A DNA stretch of 41,659 nt from Betaproteobacteria bacterium. GTDB taxonomy: Bacteria; Pseudomonadota; Gammaproteobacteria; Burkholderiales; SG8-39. The position numbers and the translations under genes are program-made. Where the stretch lies: positions 1 to 41,659 of the forward strand of contig JAJDOG010000091.1 of NCBI GenBank assembly GCA_022340285.1. Reading direction: 5' to 3'. The stretch's first letter is position 1, and every line of letters begins with the position of its first letter. This document shows, one piece after another, positions 1 through 13,015 of this stretch. Under the pieces are notes generated by a model. It did no database searches and was not told the DNA's origin. It saw nothing but the letters and a program-made list of their open reading frames with translations.

Positions 1-1099
1 AGGCGTCGGTCCCCGGTACTGTCCGTCTATCGAGGACAAGATCCACCGGTTCGCGGACCGGTCCAGCCACCAGATCTTTCTCGAGCCGGAGGGGCTTACC
101 ACCAACGAGTTCTATCCGAACGGAATCTCCACCAGTCTTCCGTTTGACATCCAGGTCGAGATGGTCCATTCCATCGCGGGGCTCGAGAACGCCCACATCC
201 TTCGACCAGGCTACGCGATCGAATACGACTATTTCGATCCGCGCGCGCTCAAGACATCGCTCGAGACCAAGGCGATTACCGGACTCTTCTTTGCCGGACA
301 GATCAACGGCACAACCGGGTACGAGGAAGCCGCCGCACAGGGCCTGCTAGCCGGCCTGAACGCCGCCCGGTCAGCTAAGAATCACGAACCGTGGTCCCCG
401 CGGCGCGACGAAGCCTATCTCGGCGTCTTGGTAGACGATCTGGTGACGCGTGGTGTCACCGAACCTTATCGGATGTTTACCAGTCGCGCGGAGTACCGCC
501 TGTTGCTGCGCGAGGACAATGCAGATCTCCGACTCACTGAGACGGGGTATCGGTTGGGGATCGTTGACGGCCCCCGCTGGGAGGCGTTCCAGCGCAAGCG
601 GGACATTATTGCGCGCGAGCAGGAGCGATTGAAATCCACTTGGATCAGTCCCCGGGTGTCTTCCGCGGCGGAGGTCGAGCGTGTCCTGGGGCAACCCATC
701 GAGCGCGAATACAGCGCGTTCGATCTCCTGAAGCGCCCAGGCGTGACCTACGCGTCGCTGCTATCACTGCCCGGCACGGGGACGCCCGTGGGTGATCCAG
801 CCGTGGCCGAACAAGTTGAGATTCAGGCTAAATATCAAGGGTATATCGCCAGGCAGCGGGGTGAAGTCGCGCGCAACCAGCAGCTCGAAAGTACCCCGCT
901 TCCGGTCGATCTTGATTACAAGTCGGTGCGGGGGCTTTCGGCGGAAGTGCAGCAGAAGCTCTCGCGGCACCGGCCCGAGACCATCGGTCAGGCTTCCCGC
1001 ATCTCCGGTGTCACGCCGGCTGCCATATCCCTGCTCTTGGTCCATCTGAAGCGTGGTAATCCGAGTGGTCATCTGCCCAAACAACCCACTGCGGCATGA
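1..1099 (+). CDS. mnmG: MnmG (GidA), tRNA uridine-34 carboxymethylaminomethyl enzyme, 5' truncated
   Basis: This is the C-terminal part of the FAD-dependent enzyme that, with MnmE, installs the carboxymethylaminomethyl group on U34 of certain tRNAs. The frame is open from base 2 and gives about 365 residues of a protein that is usually near 630. The first visible residues are the family hallmark [12 protein letters not shown], followed by a [15 protein letters not shown] segment. Further on are [14 protein letters not shown], which belongs to the FAD-binding region, and [18 protein letters not shown], which starts the C-terminal helical domain used for MnmE and tRNA contact. The N-terminal Rossmann FAD motif lies outside the window. 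The stop overlaps the rsmG start as ATGA, so the two genes are probably translationally coupled. Identification is near certain. Confidence 0.97.
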   Translation, partial: GVGPRYCPSIEDKIHRFADRSSHQIFLEPEGLTTNEFYPNGISTSLPFDIQVEMVHSIAGLENAHILRPGYAIEYDYFDPRALKTSLETKAITGLFFAGQINGTTGYEEAAAQGLLAGLNAARSAKNHEPWSPRRDEAYLGVLVDDLVTRGVTEPYRMFTSRAEYRLLLREDNADLRLTETGYRLGIVDGPRWEAFQRKRDIIAREQERLKSTWISPRVSSAAEVERVLGQPIEREYSAFDLLKRPGVTYASLLSLPGTGTPVGDPAVAEQVEIQAKYQGYIARQRGEVARNQQLESTPLPVDLDYKSVRGLSAEVQQKLSRHRPETIGQASRISGVTPAAISLLLVHLKRGNPSGHLPKQPTAA

Positions 1100-1725
1100 G
1101 CCCAGATGCCGCACTAGCGGTCGGTGTTCTCGAACTCGGCCTTGCGTTGCAGGCGTCTCAGCGGAAGCAACTGCTTACTTATATTGACCTGCTCGCGAAA
1201 TGGAACAAGCTCTACAACCTGACCGCTATTCGGGACCCGCATGAGATGCTGAGTCATCACGTGCTCGATTCACTGTCGATCGTCCCTCACGTTTCGGGTC
1301 GCCGCTTCCTGGACGTCGGGAGCGGCGCAGGCTTGCCTGGCGTCCCCGTGGCGATCGCGCAGCCGGAATGCGAGGTCACGCTGCTCGACAGCAGTCAGAA
1401 AAAGACGGCGTTCCTCCAACACGTCGCGATCGAGCTTGAGTTGGGCAACACCACGATGTGCGCGACACGTGTCGAGTCGTGGCACCCGAACCAGCGCTTC
1501 GACACCATCGCCTCGCGCGCATTCTCCGAGCTTGCCGAATTCGTCCACCGATCACAGCATCTTCTCGCCGAGCACGGCGTGTTGGCGGCAATGAAAGGCG
1601 CCTATCCCCATGCGGAGATCGAGCGCCTGCCGGAAGGTTTCAGGATCCGAGCGGTGAAGCGCCTCGCCGTTCCGGGCGTTGCCGGAGAACGTCATCTTGT
1701 CCTCGTGGAGCGTGCAACGTCATGA
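1096..1725 (+). CDS. rsmG: RsmG (GidB), 16S rRNA m7G527 methyltransferase
   Basis: RsmG is a SAM-dependent methyltransferase that modifies G527 of 16S rRNA; its loss gives low-level streptomycin resistance in several bacteria. The 209-residue length is typical. The N-terminal stretch [29 protein letters not shown] is the family signature, and [14 protein letters not shown] is the SAM-binding motif [15 protein letters not shown] carries the acidic residue expected at the end of strand 2. The start is chosen at the ATG that overlaps the mnmG stop. The gene ends in another ATGA overlap with parA, so mnmG-rsmG-parA forms a coupled unit, as is usual near proteobacterial origins. Confidence 0.96.
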   Translation: MSPDAALAVGVLELGLALQASQRKQLLTYIDLLAKWNKLYNLTAIRDPHEMLSHHVLDSLSIVPHVSGRRFLDVGSGAGLPGVPVAIAQPECEVTLLDSSQKKTAFLQHVAIELELGNTTMCATRVESWHPNQRFDTIASRAFSELAEFVHRSQHLLAEHGVLAAMKGAYPHAEIERLPEGFRIRAVKRLAVPGVAGERHLVLVERATS

Positions 1726-2504
1726 CGCGCATTATCGCGATCGCCAATCAGAAGGGCGGCGTGGGCAAGACCACGACAACCGTCAATCTCGCTGCGGGTC
1801 TTGCACTTTCCGGCAAGCGCGTCCTGCTCGTGGATCTCGATCCCCAGGGCAATGCGACGATGGGCAGCGGCGTGGACAAGCGCGCGCTCACGCACACCGT
1901 CTACCACGTGCTGCTGGGTTTGAGCGCCATCCAGCAGGTGCGCGTTCGTCCGGACGGAACCGGCTACGACGTGTTGCCCGCGAATCGTGAGCTGGCGGGC
2001 GCCGAAGTCGAGATGGTCGCGCTCGAGAATCGTGAGCTGAGGCTCAAGGCGGCCCTTTCGCCAATCACCTCGGATTACGACTTCATCCTGCTCGATTGCC
2101 CGCCCGCGCTCAACCTGCTGACCTTGAACGGCCTGGTTGCCGCCCACTCGGTCATGATTCCTATGCAATGCGAGTACTACGCGCTCGAAGGCCTCACCGA
2201 CCTTGTCAATACGATCAAGAAGGTGCGCGCTCATCTCAATCCGCATATCGAGATCGACGGTCTGCTGCGGACGATGTTCGATCCCCGCAACACGCTCGCG
2301 CAACAGGTGTCCACGGAGCTGCAACAACACTTCGGCGCCAAGGTGTACGACACGATCATTCCGCGCAATGTCCGAATCGCCGAAGCGCCGAGCTACGGCA
2401 AATCCGCGCTCGACTTCGATCCGACCTGCAAGGGTTCACAGGCGTACGTCGCACTGACGGCCGAGCTCCTGTGGCGCGAGAACGCTGCACGAGCCGTCGC
2501 CTAG
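1722..2504 (+). CDS. parA: ParA/Soj chromosome-partitioning ATPase
   Basis: ParA is the Walker-type ATPase that binds nucleoid DNA and drives segregation of ParB-parS complexes. The frame is open further upstream, but the real start is the ATG at 1722 that overlaps the rsmG stop; it gives a 260-residue protein beginning [19 protein letters not shown]. Residues 11-18 are the deviant Walker A motif with the signature lysine (KGGVGKTT). VDLDPQGNATMGSG (A' motif) and DFILLDCPPALNLLT (Walker B) follow. The C-terminal TMFDPRNTLAQQV and IPRNVRIAEAPSYGKS segments are typical of chromosomal Soj/ParA. It is the third gene of the mnmG-rsmG-parA-parB block, followed 42 bp later by parB. Confidence 0.96.
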   Translation: MTRIIAIANQKGGVGKTTTTVNLAAGLALSGKRVLLVDLDPQGNATMGSGVDKRALTHTVYHVLLGLSAIQQVRVRPDGTGYDVLPANRELAGAEVEMVALENRELRLKAALSPITSDYDFILLDCPPALNLLTLNGLVAAHSVMIPMQCEYYALEGLTDLVNTIKKVRAHLNPHIEIDGLLRTMFDPRNTLAQQVSTELQQHFGAKVYDTIIPRNVRIAEAPSYGKSALDFDPTCKGSQAYVALTAELLWRENAARAVA

Positions 2505-2546
2505 CGGAGCGCAGGCGGCATAGCTGATACCGAGGGAGACTTCACC

Positions 2547-3398
2547 ATGATCAAAGCGAAAGGGCTCGGCCGCGGCCTGGACGCCCTGCTCAACAGCGAC
2601 GGGGGCGGGGAAACGCGGGAGACGCTCGCGACGGCCCGACTCGAGCAGCTTCGACCCGGTCGATATCAGCCCCGCACTCGAATGGACGAGGAATCACTCA
2701 ACGAGCTCGCCCAATCGATCCGGAGCCAGGGGCTGATGCAGCCCATCCTCGTGCGCAACATCGACTCCGACCGGTATGAAATCATTGCGGGCGAGCGTCG
2801 ATGGCGTGCGGCGCGCATCGCAGGCCTCGCAGAAGTTCCCATCGTGGTGCGGGACGTTCCGGATCAGGCTGCGCTGGCCATGGCGCTGATCGAGAACATT
2901 CAGCGTGAGAATCTCAATCCCCTCGAGGAAGCGACCGGGATCCAGCGCCTCATCGACGAGTTCAAGCTCACGCATCAGGAGGCGGCCGATGCAGTCGGGC
3001 GCTCGCGTGCCGCGACGACCAATCTCTTGCGACTTCTGAACCTCGAGCGGCCCGTGAAGGAGCTGCTCATGGAAGGCCGCATCGACATGGGTCATGCGCG
3101 GGCGCTGCTCGCGCTCGAGGGGACGCGTCAGACGGAACTCGCAAAGAAAGTGGATCGCGAAGGCTGCTCGGTGCGGGAGACGGAGCAGCTTGTCCAGGGC
3201 GTTCTCACTCCGAAGGTGAAGAAGCCGCCCATGCGTCCCCGCACCGACCGCGATATCGCGCGCCTGGAGGAGGAGGTCTCGGCCCGGCTGGGAACGAGTG
3301 TCGAAATCAAGCCAGGCAAGAAGGGCGCGGGAAAGCTCGTCGTGGGGTACATGAGCCACGACCACCTGGACGAACTGATCGGCAAACTGACCCGCTGA
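2547..3398 (+). CDS. parB: ParB/Spo0J centromere-binding partition protein
   Basis: ParB is the CTP-dependent clamp that loads at parS sites and works with ParA in chromosome segregation. The 283-residue product starts with the conserved KAKGLGRGLDALL peptide that stimulates the ParA ATPase. The N-terminal ParB/Srx domain includes LRPGRYQPRT and the CTP-binding GERRWRAAR box, followed by ALIENIQRENLNPLEEA. A helix-turn-helix is visible in LTHQEAADAVGRSRAATTNLLRLLNL, and the C-terminal part (YMSHDHLDELIGKL) is the dimerisation domain. A GGAGA ribosome-binding sequence precedes the ATG. I did not find a convincing parS palindrome inside this window. A candidate promoter for the next gene overlaps the stop codon. 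Confidence 0.96.
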   Translation: MIKAKGLGRGLDALLNSDGGGETRETLATARLEQLRPGRYQPRTRMDEESLNELAQSIRSQGLMQPILVRNIDSDRYEIIAGERRWRAARIAGLAEVPIVVRDVPDQAALAMALIENIQRENLNPLEEATGIQRLIDEFKLTHQEAADAVGRSRAATTNLLRLLNLERPVKELLMEGRIDMGHARALLALEGTRQTELAKKVDREGCSVRETEQLVQGVLTPKVKKPPMRPRTDRDIARLEEEVSARLGTSVEIKPGKKGAGKLVVGYMSHDHLDELIGKLTR

Positions 3399-3423
3399 CT
3401 CGCGCCGATGCCAGTGTCATAAT
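3395..3423 (+). promoter_or_regulatory. Candidate sigma-70 promoter for the exported protein gene
   Basis: CTGACT (3395-3400) and CATAAT (3418-3423) are spaced by 17 bp, matching the -35/-10 consensus at 4/6 and 5/6 positions. The element overlaps the end of parB and lies about 140 bp upstream of the next start codon, which leaves a fairly long leader. The 165-bp gap has no other obvious signal. The call rests on pattern match only. Confidence 0.35.
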
Positions 3424-3563
3424 GCGGACGCTGGGGAAGTGTGCACTCTGCCCGCTGCGTCAGATCCAGGGGGTGGCGGCCAACGTATCAAGGCGCACAA
3501 TTGCAAATGGAGTCGGTGGTTCGGCCAGCCCCGAGGAATGGCTGACCGGGATAGGAGGTCGGC

Positions 3564-4286
3564 ATGAAACCAGGGATCATTGCATGCACTGCCTTGGTGG
3601 GCGTGCTCGCGGCGGGTACGAACGCGGTTGCCCAGAACGCGGGTATCGGTGTCGTGGGCGCGCGAGGCACGGGATTCACGGTCCACCCCGAGGACGCTCG
3701 AGCCGCGATGCCGACGTCGCTTTCCGGATTGCGCCTCGATGCGACGGAAACCTGGTGGGGACTCGCTGGCACCGGGCAGCATGTCCAGGTCGGCATGTCG
3801 CTCGCCCCAAGACTCGGAACAGGGGTTCCGTTTCCCGCCCTGGCGTATTCAGACAGACTCGAGCAGCCGGTCGAGCTTGGACCAGGCCTGCGGTGGCGGT
3901 CCGCTGCCGGAACGCTCAGCGCAAGCTACCGGATTGATCCCACAGGGTCGACTCAGGGCGATAGCCTTCGCCTGAGTTTTAGCCGGCCGCTGATCTCCGA
4001 CCAGGGATTTCGCCTCCTCGCGTATGTAGGGGCGGAGTGGCAGAGCGGTCGTACCATACCCACTGTCCCGGGCGGGTTCGGGGCGGCTACCATGCGGCCG
4101 CTCTTTTCGGCTGGCGGCGCTGCCAACGTGGGGTTCGGCCTCGATACGCACTACCAGTTGACCCGATCGAGCGCGATAGTCGTGGGTGCGAGCGGGTTGC
4201 GCTTCGGTGGCGCGCCCGTCGAGGGCGCGCTGTACGCGGATCGCTGGCAGGCGACGCTGTACGGCGGCTACTCGTTCCGTTTCTGA
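3564..4286 (+). CDS. Exported protein of unknown function, possible outer-membrane beta-barrel
   Basis: I do not recognise the family. The 240-residue product begins with a Sec-type signal peptide (MKPGIIACTALVGVLAAGTNAVAQ, likely cut after AVA), so it is exported. The mature part contains alternating hydrophobic/polar stretches (GLRWRSAAGTLSASYRI, DSLRLSFSRPL, FRLLAYVGAEW, SAIVVGASGLRFGG, QATLYGGYSFRF), has no hydrophobic transmembrane helix, and ends in phenylalanine. A terminal aromatic residue in a final amphipathic strand is the usual signal for BamA-mediated insertion. A strong AGGAGG ribosome-binding site sits just before the ATG at 3564. It lies between parB and a convergent deacetylase gene only 6 bp away. 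A small porin-like or MipA/OmpV-like barrel is a reasonable guess, but no function is assigned. Confidence 0.7.
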   Translation: MKPGIIACTALVGVLAAGTNAVAQNAGIGVVGARGTGFTVHPEDARAAMPTSLSGLRLDATETWWGLAGTGQHVQVGMSLAPRLGTGVPFPALAYSDRLEQPVELGPGLRWRSAAGTLSASYRIDPTGSTQGDSLRLSFSRPLISDQGFRLLAYVGAEWQSGRTIPTVPGGFGAATMRPLFSAGGAANVGFGLDTHYQLTRSSAIVVGASGLRFGGAPVEGALYADRWQATLYGGYSFRF

Positions 4287-4292
4287 CAGGCG

Positions 4293-5243
4293 TCAGTCGA
4301 CGCTGACGAGGTCCGCGAGAACGCGCGTCCACGCCGCGGCAAGATTTCCCAGGTTGTAACCGCCGCCGCCGAACACCATCATCCGGCCTCCGGCCGTGTC
4401 GTTCGCAAGCCGGACGAGATCGCGTGCGACGCGCCCGTGGGCCGCGGGCGTGAGCCGTAGGTCGGCAAGCGGATCCCCCAGCAAACTGTCCGCCCCGCAC
4501 TGCAGAATGACAAACTGCGGCGCGCGCGCGCGCAAATGCTCGAGTCCGCGCTCCCACGCGGCGAAGAAATCACGGTCCCCGGCGCCGGGATCCAAGGGCA
4601 AGTTGAGCTTGGTGCCCTCGGCCGCGCCGCGACCGGTCTCGTCGGCATGCCCCGTTCCTGGGTAAAGGAAGTGCCCACTCTCGTGGATATCCACGACAGT
4701 AAGGCTTGGATCGTTTTCGTAGGAATAGAAGATGCCGTCTCCGTGGTGGACGTCGATGTCCACGTACGCAATCCGGTCGAGGCCGAACCGGACGCGCAGG
4801 GTGTCAATGACCACGCCGAGATCGTTGAACACGCAGAACCCGGCCGACTGGCCACGTCGAGCGTGGTGGAGACCGCCGATCGGCTGAAAGGTCTTCGCGG
4901 CCTCGCCGGCCATGATCCGCTCCAGCCCCTCCAGAGCAGTTCCCGCAACGGCTGCGCCCGCATCGAAGACGCCCGGGAACGCCGGCGTGTCACCGTAATC
5001 GAGATAACCCTCGCCCGCTTCTGAGCGTGACTCGACCCAGCCGATATGCTGCGCGGTATGAAATCGCTCCAATTCTCCCCGGGTAGCAGCCCGGGGGGCG
5101 CGCACGGCGGCCCGGCGGTGAAGGTTTAGTTGCTGCGCGGCCGACCAGAACGCCGCCTGCCGATCGACGCCCAGCGGATGGCCGGCCGGAAAACCATACT
5201 TCGCCAGCGCATCACCTACAAACAGAATGACGTCTTCCGCCAT
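4293..5243 (-). CDS. Histone deacetylase/AcuC-family zinc amidohydrolase
   Basis: The protein belongs to the arginase-deacetylase fold family, whose bacterial members deacetylate lysine residues (for example acetyl-CoA synthetase by AcuC) or polyamines. The frame stays open upstream, but the ATG at 5243 (MAEDVILFVGDALAKYGFPAGHPLG) matches where AcuC homologues begin, giving 316 residues. The active site is complete: the HH pair (126-127), DIDVHHGDG (zinc ligands D164 and H166), GADSLLGDPL (zinc ligand D257) and the GGGGYN loop with catalytic Tyr296. HESGHFLYPGTGHADETGRGAAEGTKLNLPL is characteristic of AcuC rather than of polyamine deacetylases. It is convergent with the exported-protein gene and divergent from the FAH-family gene. 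The substrate cannot be decided from sequence; protein lysine deacetylation is most likely. Confidence 0.88.
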   Translation of the reverse strand: MAEDVILFVGDALAKYGFPAGHPLGVDRQAAFWSAAQQLNLHRRAAVRAPRAATRGELERFHTAQHIGWVESRSEAGEGYLDYGDTPAFPGVFDAGAAVAGTALEGLERIMAGEAAKTFQPIGGLHHARRGQSAGFCVFNDLGVVIDTLRVRFGLDRIAYVDIDVHHGDGIFYSYENDPSLTVVDIHESGHFLYPGTGHADETGRGAAEGTKLNLPLDPGAGDRDFFAAWERGLEHLRARAPQFVILQCGADSLLGDPLADLRLTPAAHGRVARDLVRLANDTAGGRMMVFGGGGYNLGNLAAAWTRVLADLVSVD

Positions 5244-5359
5244 GGCACCCGAATCGTGCTGTCGCACGCCACCTCCATTATCGCAGCCCTTAGCGAATCG
5301 GACGCATCGAGCGTCCTCGTGCACAATTCCTGACCTCTCTGTGGCCCGGACATTCGCGA

Positions 5360-6247
5360 ATGAAGCTTTGCCGTTTCGACAATGATCGCCTCGGAATCGT
5401 CGAAGGCGACGAGGTTTTGGATGTCAGTGACGCGCTCGACGCCATTCCCCCGGCTCGCTGGCCGTTTCCCGTCGGCGATCCGCTGATCATCCATCTCGAG
5501 CGGGTGCTTGCCCGGGCGCTGTACATGGCGAGTTCGGCACCGAGGAGACCGCTCGCCGGCGTGCAGCTGCATGCGCCCGTCGCGAATCCGTCCAAGATCA
5601 TCGGTGCTCCGATCAACTATCGCGAGCACGTCGAAGAGGCGCGGCGCGATCCAGGCATTTCCCACGGCCGCGAGATCAAGACCATCGGCGACTGGGGGCT
5701 GTTTCTCAAGGCGACGAGCTCGCTCATCGGACCGAGCGAACCGGTTCGGGTGCGGTTTCCCGATCGACGCAACGACCACGAGATCGAGTTGGCGCTGGTA
5801 ATTGGCAAGCGCGGCACACGTATCCCGCGTGCGCGCGCTCTCGAGCATGTATGCGGTTACGCCATCGGACTGGACATGACGGTACGCGGCCCGGAGTTGC
5901 CCAGCTTCCGCAAATCGATCGACACGTACAGCGTGCTCGGGCCCTGGCTCGTCACCTCCGGCGAGATCGCGAATCCGAACGACCTCGAGCTTTCGCTTGC
6001 CGTGAACGGAAAGATTCGGCAGCGGGCGAGCACCCGGTCGCTCGACTACGATTGCGAGCGACTGATCGAGTTCGCGTCGCGTTTCTACACCCTCCACCCG
6101 GGGGACGTGATCATGACGGGTACCCCGGATGGAGTGGGTCCGGTGCAGCCGGGTGACGTGATCGTCGCTGAAGTGGCAGGGGTCGGCAGGATGGAGGTTC
6201 GCGTGGTGGCGGACAGTTCCGAGCCGGCGTCTCCGCGAGGCGTTTGA
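5360..6247 (+). CDS. Fumarylacetoacetate hydrolase (FAH) family protein
   Basis: Members of this family cleave or isomerise beta-diketone or oxo acids, for example fumarylpyruvate, acylpyruvates and homoprotocatechuate-pathway intermediates. The 295-residue product has a short N-terminal domain (MKLCRFDNDRLGIVEGDEVLDVS) and the catalytic beta-roll domain. IIGAPINYREHVEEA carries the catalytic His, HEIELALVIGK (E141, E143) and GLDMT (D172) are the metal ligands, and KSIDTYSVLGPWLVT, FYTLHPGDVIMTGTPDGVGPVQPGD are the conserved C-terminal signatures. Its catabolic substrate is not evident from the housekeeping neighbours. The upstream Shine-Dalgarno sequence is weak. The stop codon overlaps the presumed -35 element of the atp operon promoter. 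Confidence 0.9.
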   Translation: MKLCRFDNDRLGIVEGDEVLDVSDALDAIPPARWPFPVGDPLIIHLERVLARALYMASSAPRRPLAGVQLHAPVANPSKIIGAPINYREHVEEARRDPGISHGREIKTIGDWGLFLKATSSLIGPSEPVRVRFPDRRNDHEIELALVIGKRGTRIPRARALEHVCGYAIGLDMTVRGPELPSFRKSIDTYSVLGPWLVTSGEIANPNDLELSLAVNGKIRQRASTRSLDYDCERLIEFASRFYTLHPGDVIMTGTPDGVGPVQPGDVIVAEVAGVGRMEVRVVADSSEPASPRGV

Positions 6248-6273
6248 CGCACCGCGGCACACCCATTTACAAT
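6244..6273 (+). promoter_or_regulatory. Probable sigma-70 promoter of the atp operon
   Basis: TTGACG (6244-6249) and TACAAT (6268-6273) are separated by 18 bp; each hexamer matches the consensus at 5 of 6 bases. The -35 box overlaps the FAH stop codon. The element is about 230 bp upstream of atpI, so the transcript would have a long leader. It is the best promoter-like sequence in the 255-bp gap before the ATP synthase genes. No experimental support is available from sequence alone. Confidence 0.6.
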
Positions 6274-6502
6274 CCAGCGGTTTGTTTGCGGGCGACAGGG
6301 GAGGCCTTCGTACCGCGCGCCGAATTGGGCCCAATGCGCGAATTCGCGAGCGCGGGAGCGACTTCCCAGCGAGCGGCGTTCGAGCATCGCGACGGTAATC
6401 CAGAGAGGGTGGTGGCGTGGCACTTTCGCGCGCCACGAGCGCTGGACGTTGCGAGTTGCGCGGAGCCCCTCTCCGAGTCACCCGGGAGAGTTGTGGGACC
6501 CC

Positions 6503-8028
<1,526 letters not shown>

Positions 8029-8063
8029 CCGGACCCCGCCACGCGGCACCCTGAGAGGAAAGC

Positions 8064-8534
8064 ATGAACATAAATCTCACGTTGCTCATGCAGGCGGTGG
8101 CGTTCGGGCTGTTCGTCTGGTTCACGGCCAAGTTCGTCTGGCCGCCGTTGCTGCGCGCGATCGAGCGCCGGCAAAAGGAGGTGGCCGAGGGTCTTGCCGC
8201 CGCCGAGCAGGGTCGCAACGAGCTTGCGGAGGCCGGAAGGCGGTCCGAAGCGGAATTGGCCGATGCTCGCGCAAAGGCGCAGGAGATCATTGCCAAGGCT
8301 GAGAAGCGCGCGACCCAGATCATCGACGAAGCCAGGCACGCGGCGCGGACCGAGGGCGATCGCCTCATCGCCGGCGCGAAGGCCGAAATGGATCAGCAGG
8401 CCACGAATGCCAAGGAACAGCTCCGCGAACAGGTTGCGTCACTGGCCGTCGCCGGCGCCGAGAAGATCCTGCGGCGCGAAATCGATTCGAAGGCGCATGC
8501 CGATCTCCTCTCGCAGCTGAAGCAGGAGCTCTGA
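8064..8534 (+). CDS. atpF: ATP synthase Fo subunit b
   Basis: Subunit b is the peripheral stalk that holds F1 against subunit a. The 156-residue protein has the expected single N-terminal membrane helix ([31 protein letters not shown]) followed by a long, charged, alanine-rich helix (roughly residues 33-140) that forms the dimeric coiled coil. The terminal segment [33 protein letters not shown] is the delta-binding end. GAGAGGAAAG is the ribosome-binding sequence. The stop is 6 bp before atpH. Confidence 0.97.
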   Translation: MNINLTLLMQAVAFGLFVWFTAKFVWPPLLRAIERRQKEVAEGLAAAEQGRNELAEAGRRSEAELADARAKAQEIIAKAEKRATQIIDEARHAARTEGDRLIAGAKAEMDQQATNAKEQLREQVASLAVAGAEKILRREIDSKAHADLLSQLKQEL

Positions 8535-8540
8535 GCCGCC

Positions 8541-9080
8541 ATGGCCGAAATCGCCACGATTGCGCGCCCGTATGCGGAAGCGGTGTTCAAGCTCGCAGAA
8601 CTGGACGGCCGGTTCGATGACTGGTCGGCGCTGCTCGAGCGGCTCGACGCGGCGATCGCCGATGGCGAAGTGCGGGCCTGCGCGGGCAATCCCAAGGTCC
8701 GCGCATCGCAGCTTACCGAGCTGCTCGTCTCCGTGATGGGCGACGGCGTATCGGCGGAGGCGAAGAATTTCATCCAACTGCTGGTTGCCAATCGGCGCCT
8801 CGCGGCCGTCCCCGAAATCCGCGAGCTCTATGAAGCACTGCGGCGCGAGCGCGAGGGAGTTGTCGAGGCCGAGATTGCCAGCGCGTTTCCTCTCGACGAT
8901 GCCCAGCTCAAGGCCTTGGTCTCCGATCTGGAGCGCCGCTTCAAGCGCAAAGTAGAGCCACGCACGAACGTGGACAAGGAACTGATCGGCGGCGTCCGCA
9001 TTGCGGTCGGCGACGAAGTGATTGACGGCTCAGTGCGCGGCAAGCTCGCCGCAATGTCCACCGCGCTGCTGAAGGTTTGA
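8541..9080 (+). CDS. atpH: ATP synthase F1 subunit delta
   Basis: Subunit delta (OSCP homologue) caps F1 and binds subunit b. The 179-residue product starts MAEIATIARPYAEAVFKLA, the conserved family opening, and has the N-terminal helical bundle (through about residue 105) and the C-terminal segment with the signature GGVRIAVGDEVIDGSVRGKLAAMSTALL. Length and motifs are normal. It sits 6 bp after atpF and 15 bp before atpA, so it is probably translationally coupled to its neighbours. Confidence 0.97.
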   Translation: MAEIATIARPYAEAVFKLAELDGRFDDWSALLERLDAAIADGEVRACAGNPKVRASQLTELLVSVMGDGVSAEAKNFIQLLVANRRLAAVPEIRELYEALRREREGVVEAEIASAFPLDDAQLKALVSDLERRFKRKVEPRTNVDKELIGGVRIAVGDEVIDGSVRGKLAAMSTALLKV

Positions 9081-9095
9081 ACTCAAGGAGCGACC

Positions 9096-10640
9096 ATGCA
9101 ACAACTCTCCCCCGCTGAGATCAGTGACCTGATCAAGAGCAGGATCCAGAGCCTCGCGCTTTCGGCGGATGTCCGCACGCAGGGTACGGTGGTGACCGTG
9201 ACGGACGGCATCTGCCGGATCCACGGCCTGTCCGACGTCATGCAGGGCGAGATGCTCGAATTTCCGGGGAACACGTTCGGCCTTGCGCTCAATCTGGAGC
9301 GCGATTCGGTCGGCGCGGTGATCCTCGGCGCATACGAGCACATCACCGAGGGCGACACAGTGAAGTGCACCGGCCGGATTCTCGAGGTCCCGGTCGGGCC
9401 CGAGCTGATCGGCCGCGTGGTGAACTCGCTCGGCCAGCCCATCGACGGCAAGGGGCCCATCAACGCAAAGCAGTCGGACGTCATCGAGAAGGTGGCGCCC
9501 GGCGTGATTACGCGCCGTTCCGTCAGCCAACCCGTGCAGACCGGGTTGAAAGCCATCGACTCGATGGTCCCGATTGGCCGTGGACAGCGCGAGCTCATCA
9601 TCGGCGATCGTCAAACCGGCAAGACTGCCGTGGCGGTGGACACGATCATCAACCAGAAGGGCAAAGATCTCTTCTGCATCTACGTTGCGATCGGCCAGAA
9701 GGCCTCGACCATCGCCAATGTGGTGCGCAAGCTCGAAGAGCATGGTGCGATGGAGTTCACGATCGTCGTCGCCGCAACCGCCTCCGAGTCGGCGGCCATG
9801 CAATACATCGCCCCCTACTCCGGCTGCACGATGGGCGAATATTTTCGCGACCTCGGTCAGGACGCACTGATCATCTATGACGATCTCACCAAGCAGGCGT
9901 GGGCGTACCGGCAGATCTCCCTGCTGCTGCGCCGGCCGCCAGGCCGCGAAGCGTATCCCGGCGACGTGTTCTACCTGCACAGCCGGTTGCTCGAGCGGGC
10001 CGCTCGAGTGAACGAGGAGTATGTTGAGAAGCTCACCGGTGGCAAGGTGAAGGGCAAGACCGGATCGCTCACCGCCTTGCCGGTCATCGAGACGCAGGCC
10101 GGCGACGTCACCGCGTTCGTGCCGACGAATGTCATCTCGATCACCGATGGCCAGATCTTCCTCGAGACCGATCTATTCAACGCGGGGATCCGCCCCGCAA
10201 TCAACGCGGGCATCTCGGTATCGCGGGTGGGTGGCGCGGCGCAGACCAAGGTGATCAAGAAGCTTGGCGGCGGGGTGCGATTGGCGCTTGCCCAGTATCG
10301 CGAGCTTGCGGCCTTTGCGCAGTTTGCGTCCGATCTCGACGAAGCCACTCGCAAGCAGCTGGAGCGCGGGCGCATGGTGACCGAGCTGATGAAGCAGCCG
10401 CAATACCAGCCGCTACAGGTGTGGGAAATGGCGCTGACGCTCTTTGCGGTGAACCACGGCTACCTCGACGACGTCGACATCAAGAAGGCGCTTGCGGCGG
10501 ACAAATCGATGCGCGACTACATCAAGGAGAAATATGCGGCGATCTGCGACCGCATCGAGTCGACGAAGGATCTCTCCAAGGAAGACGAGGAAGCGCTTCA
10601 CGAAGCCGTCAAGGACTGGAAGAAAAATGCCACTTACTGA
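9096..10640 (+). CDS. atpA: ATP synthase F1 subunit alpha
   Basis: The alpha subunit carries the non-catalytic nucleotide sites of the F1 hexamer. The 514-residue protein has the N-terminal beta-barrel ([28 protein letters not shown]), the P-loop GDRQTGKT at about residues 170-177, the Walker B region [49 protein letters not shown], and the family signature [17 protein letters not shown] including the conserved arginine that reaches into the neighbouring catalytic site. An AAGGAG Shine-Dalgarno sequence precedes the ATG. There is a 52-bp gap to atpG. Confidence 0.98.
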   Translation: MQQLSPAEISDLIKSRIQSLALSADVRTQGTVVTVTDGICRIHGLSDVMQGEMLEFPGNTFGLALNLERDSVGAVILGAYEHITEGDTVKCTGRILEVPVGPELIGRVVNSLGQPIDGKGPINAKQSDVIEKVAPGVITRRSVSQPVQTGLKAIDSMVPIGRGQRELIIGDRQTGKTAVAVDTIINQKGKDLFCIYVAIGQKASTIANVVRKLEEHGAMEFTIVVAATASESAAMQYIAPYSGCTMGEYFRDLGQDALIIYDDLTKQAWAYRQISLLLRRPPGREAYPGDVFYLHSRLLERAARVNEEYVEKLTGGKVKGKTGSLTALPVIETQAGDVTAFVPTNVISITDGQIFLETDLFNAGIRPAINAGISVSRVGGAAQTKVIKKLGGGVRLALAQYRELAAFAQFASDLDEATRKQLERGRMVTELMKQPQYQPLQVWEMALTLFAVNHGYLDDVDIKKALAADKSMRDYIKEKYAAICDRIESTKDLSKEDEEALHEAVKDWKKNATY

Positions 10641-10692
10641 GATGGCACGTTCGCGACCACGCTAATCGAACGGCGCAGCGAGAACCGAGACT

Positions 10693-13006
<2,314 letters not shown>

Positions 13007-13015
13007 GAGCCAGCC

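Noticed and set aside
1-3563. parS centromere site near parAB
   Set aside because: I looked for a palindrome like TGTTTCACGTGAAACA; the CACGTG cores that I saw (for example near 1258 and 1905) lack the flanking arms.
4536-5024. 162-residue plus-strand open frame
   Set aside because: It is antisense to the AcuC-like deacetylase, whose full active site is intact.
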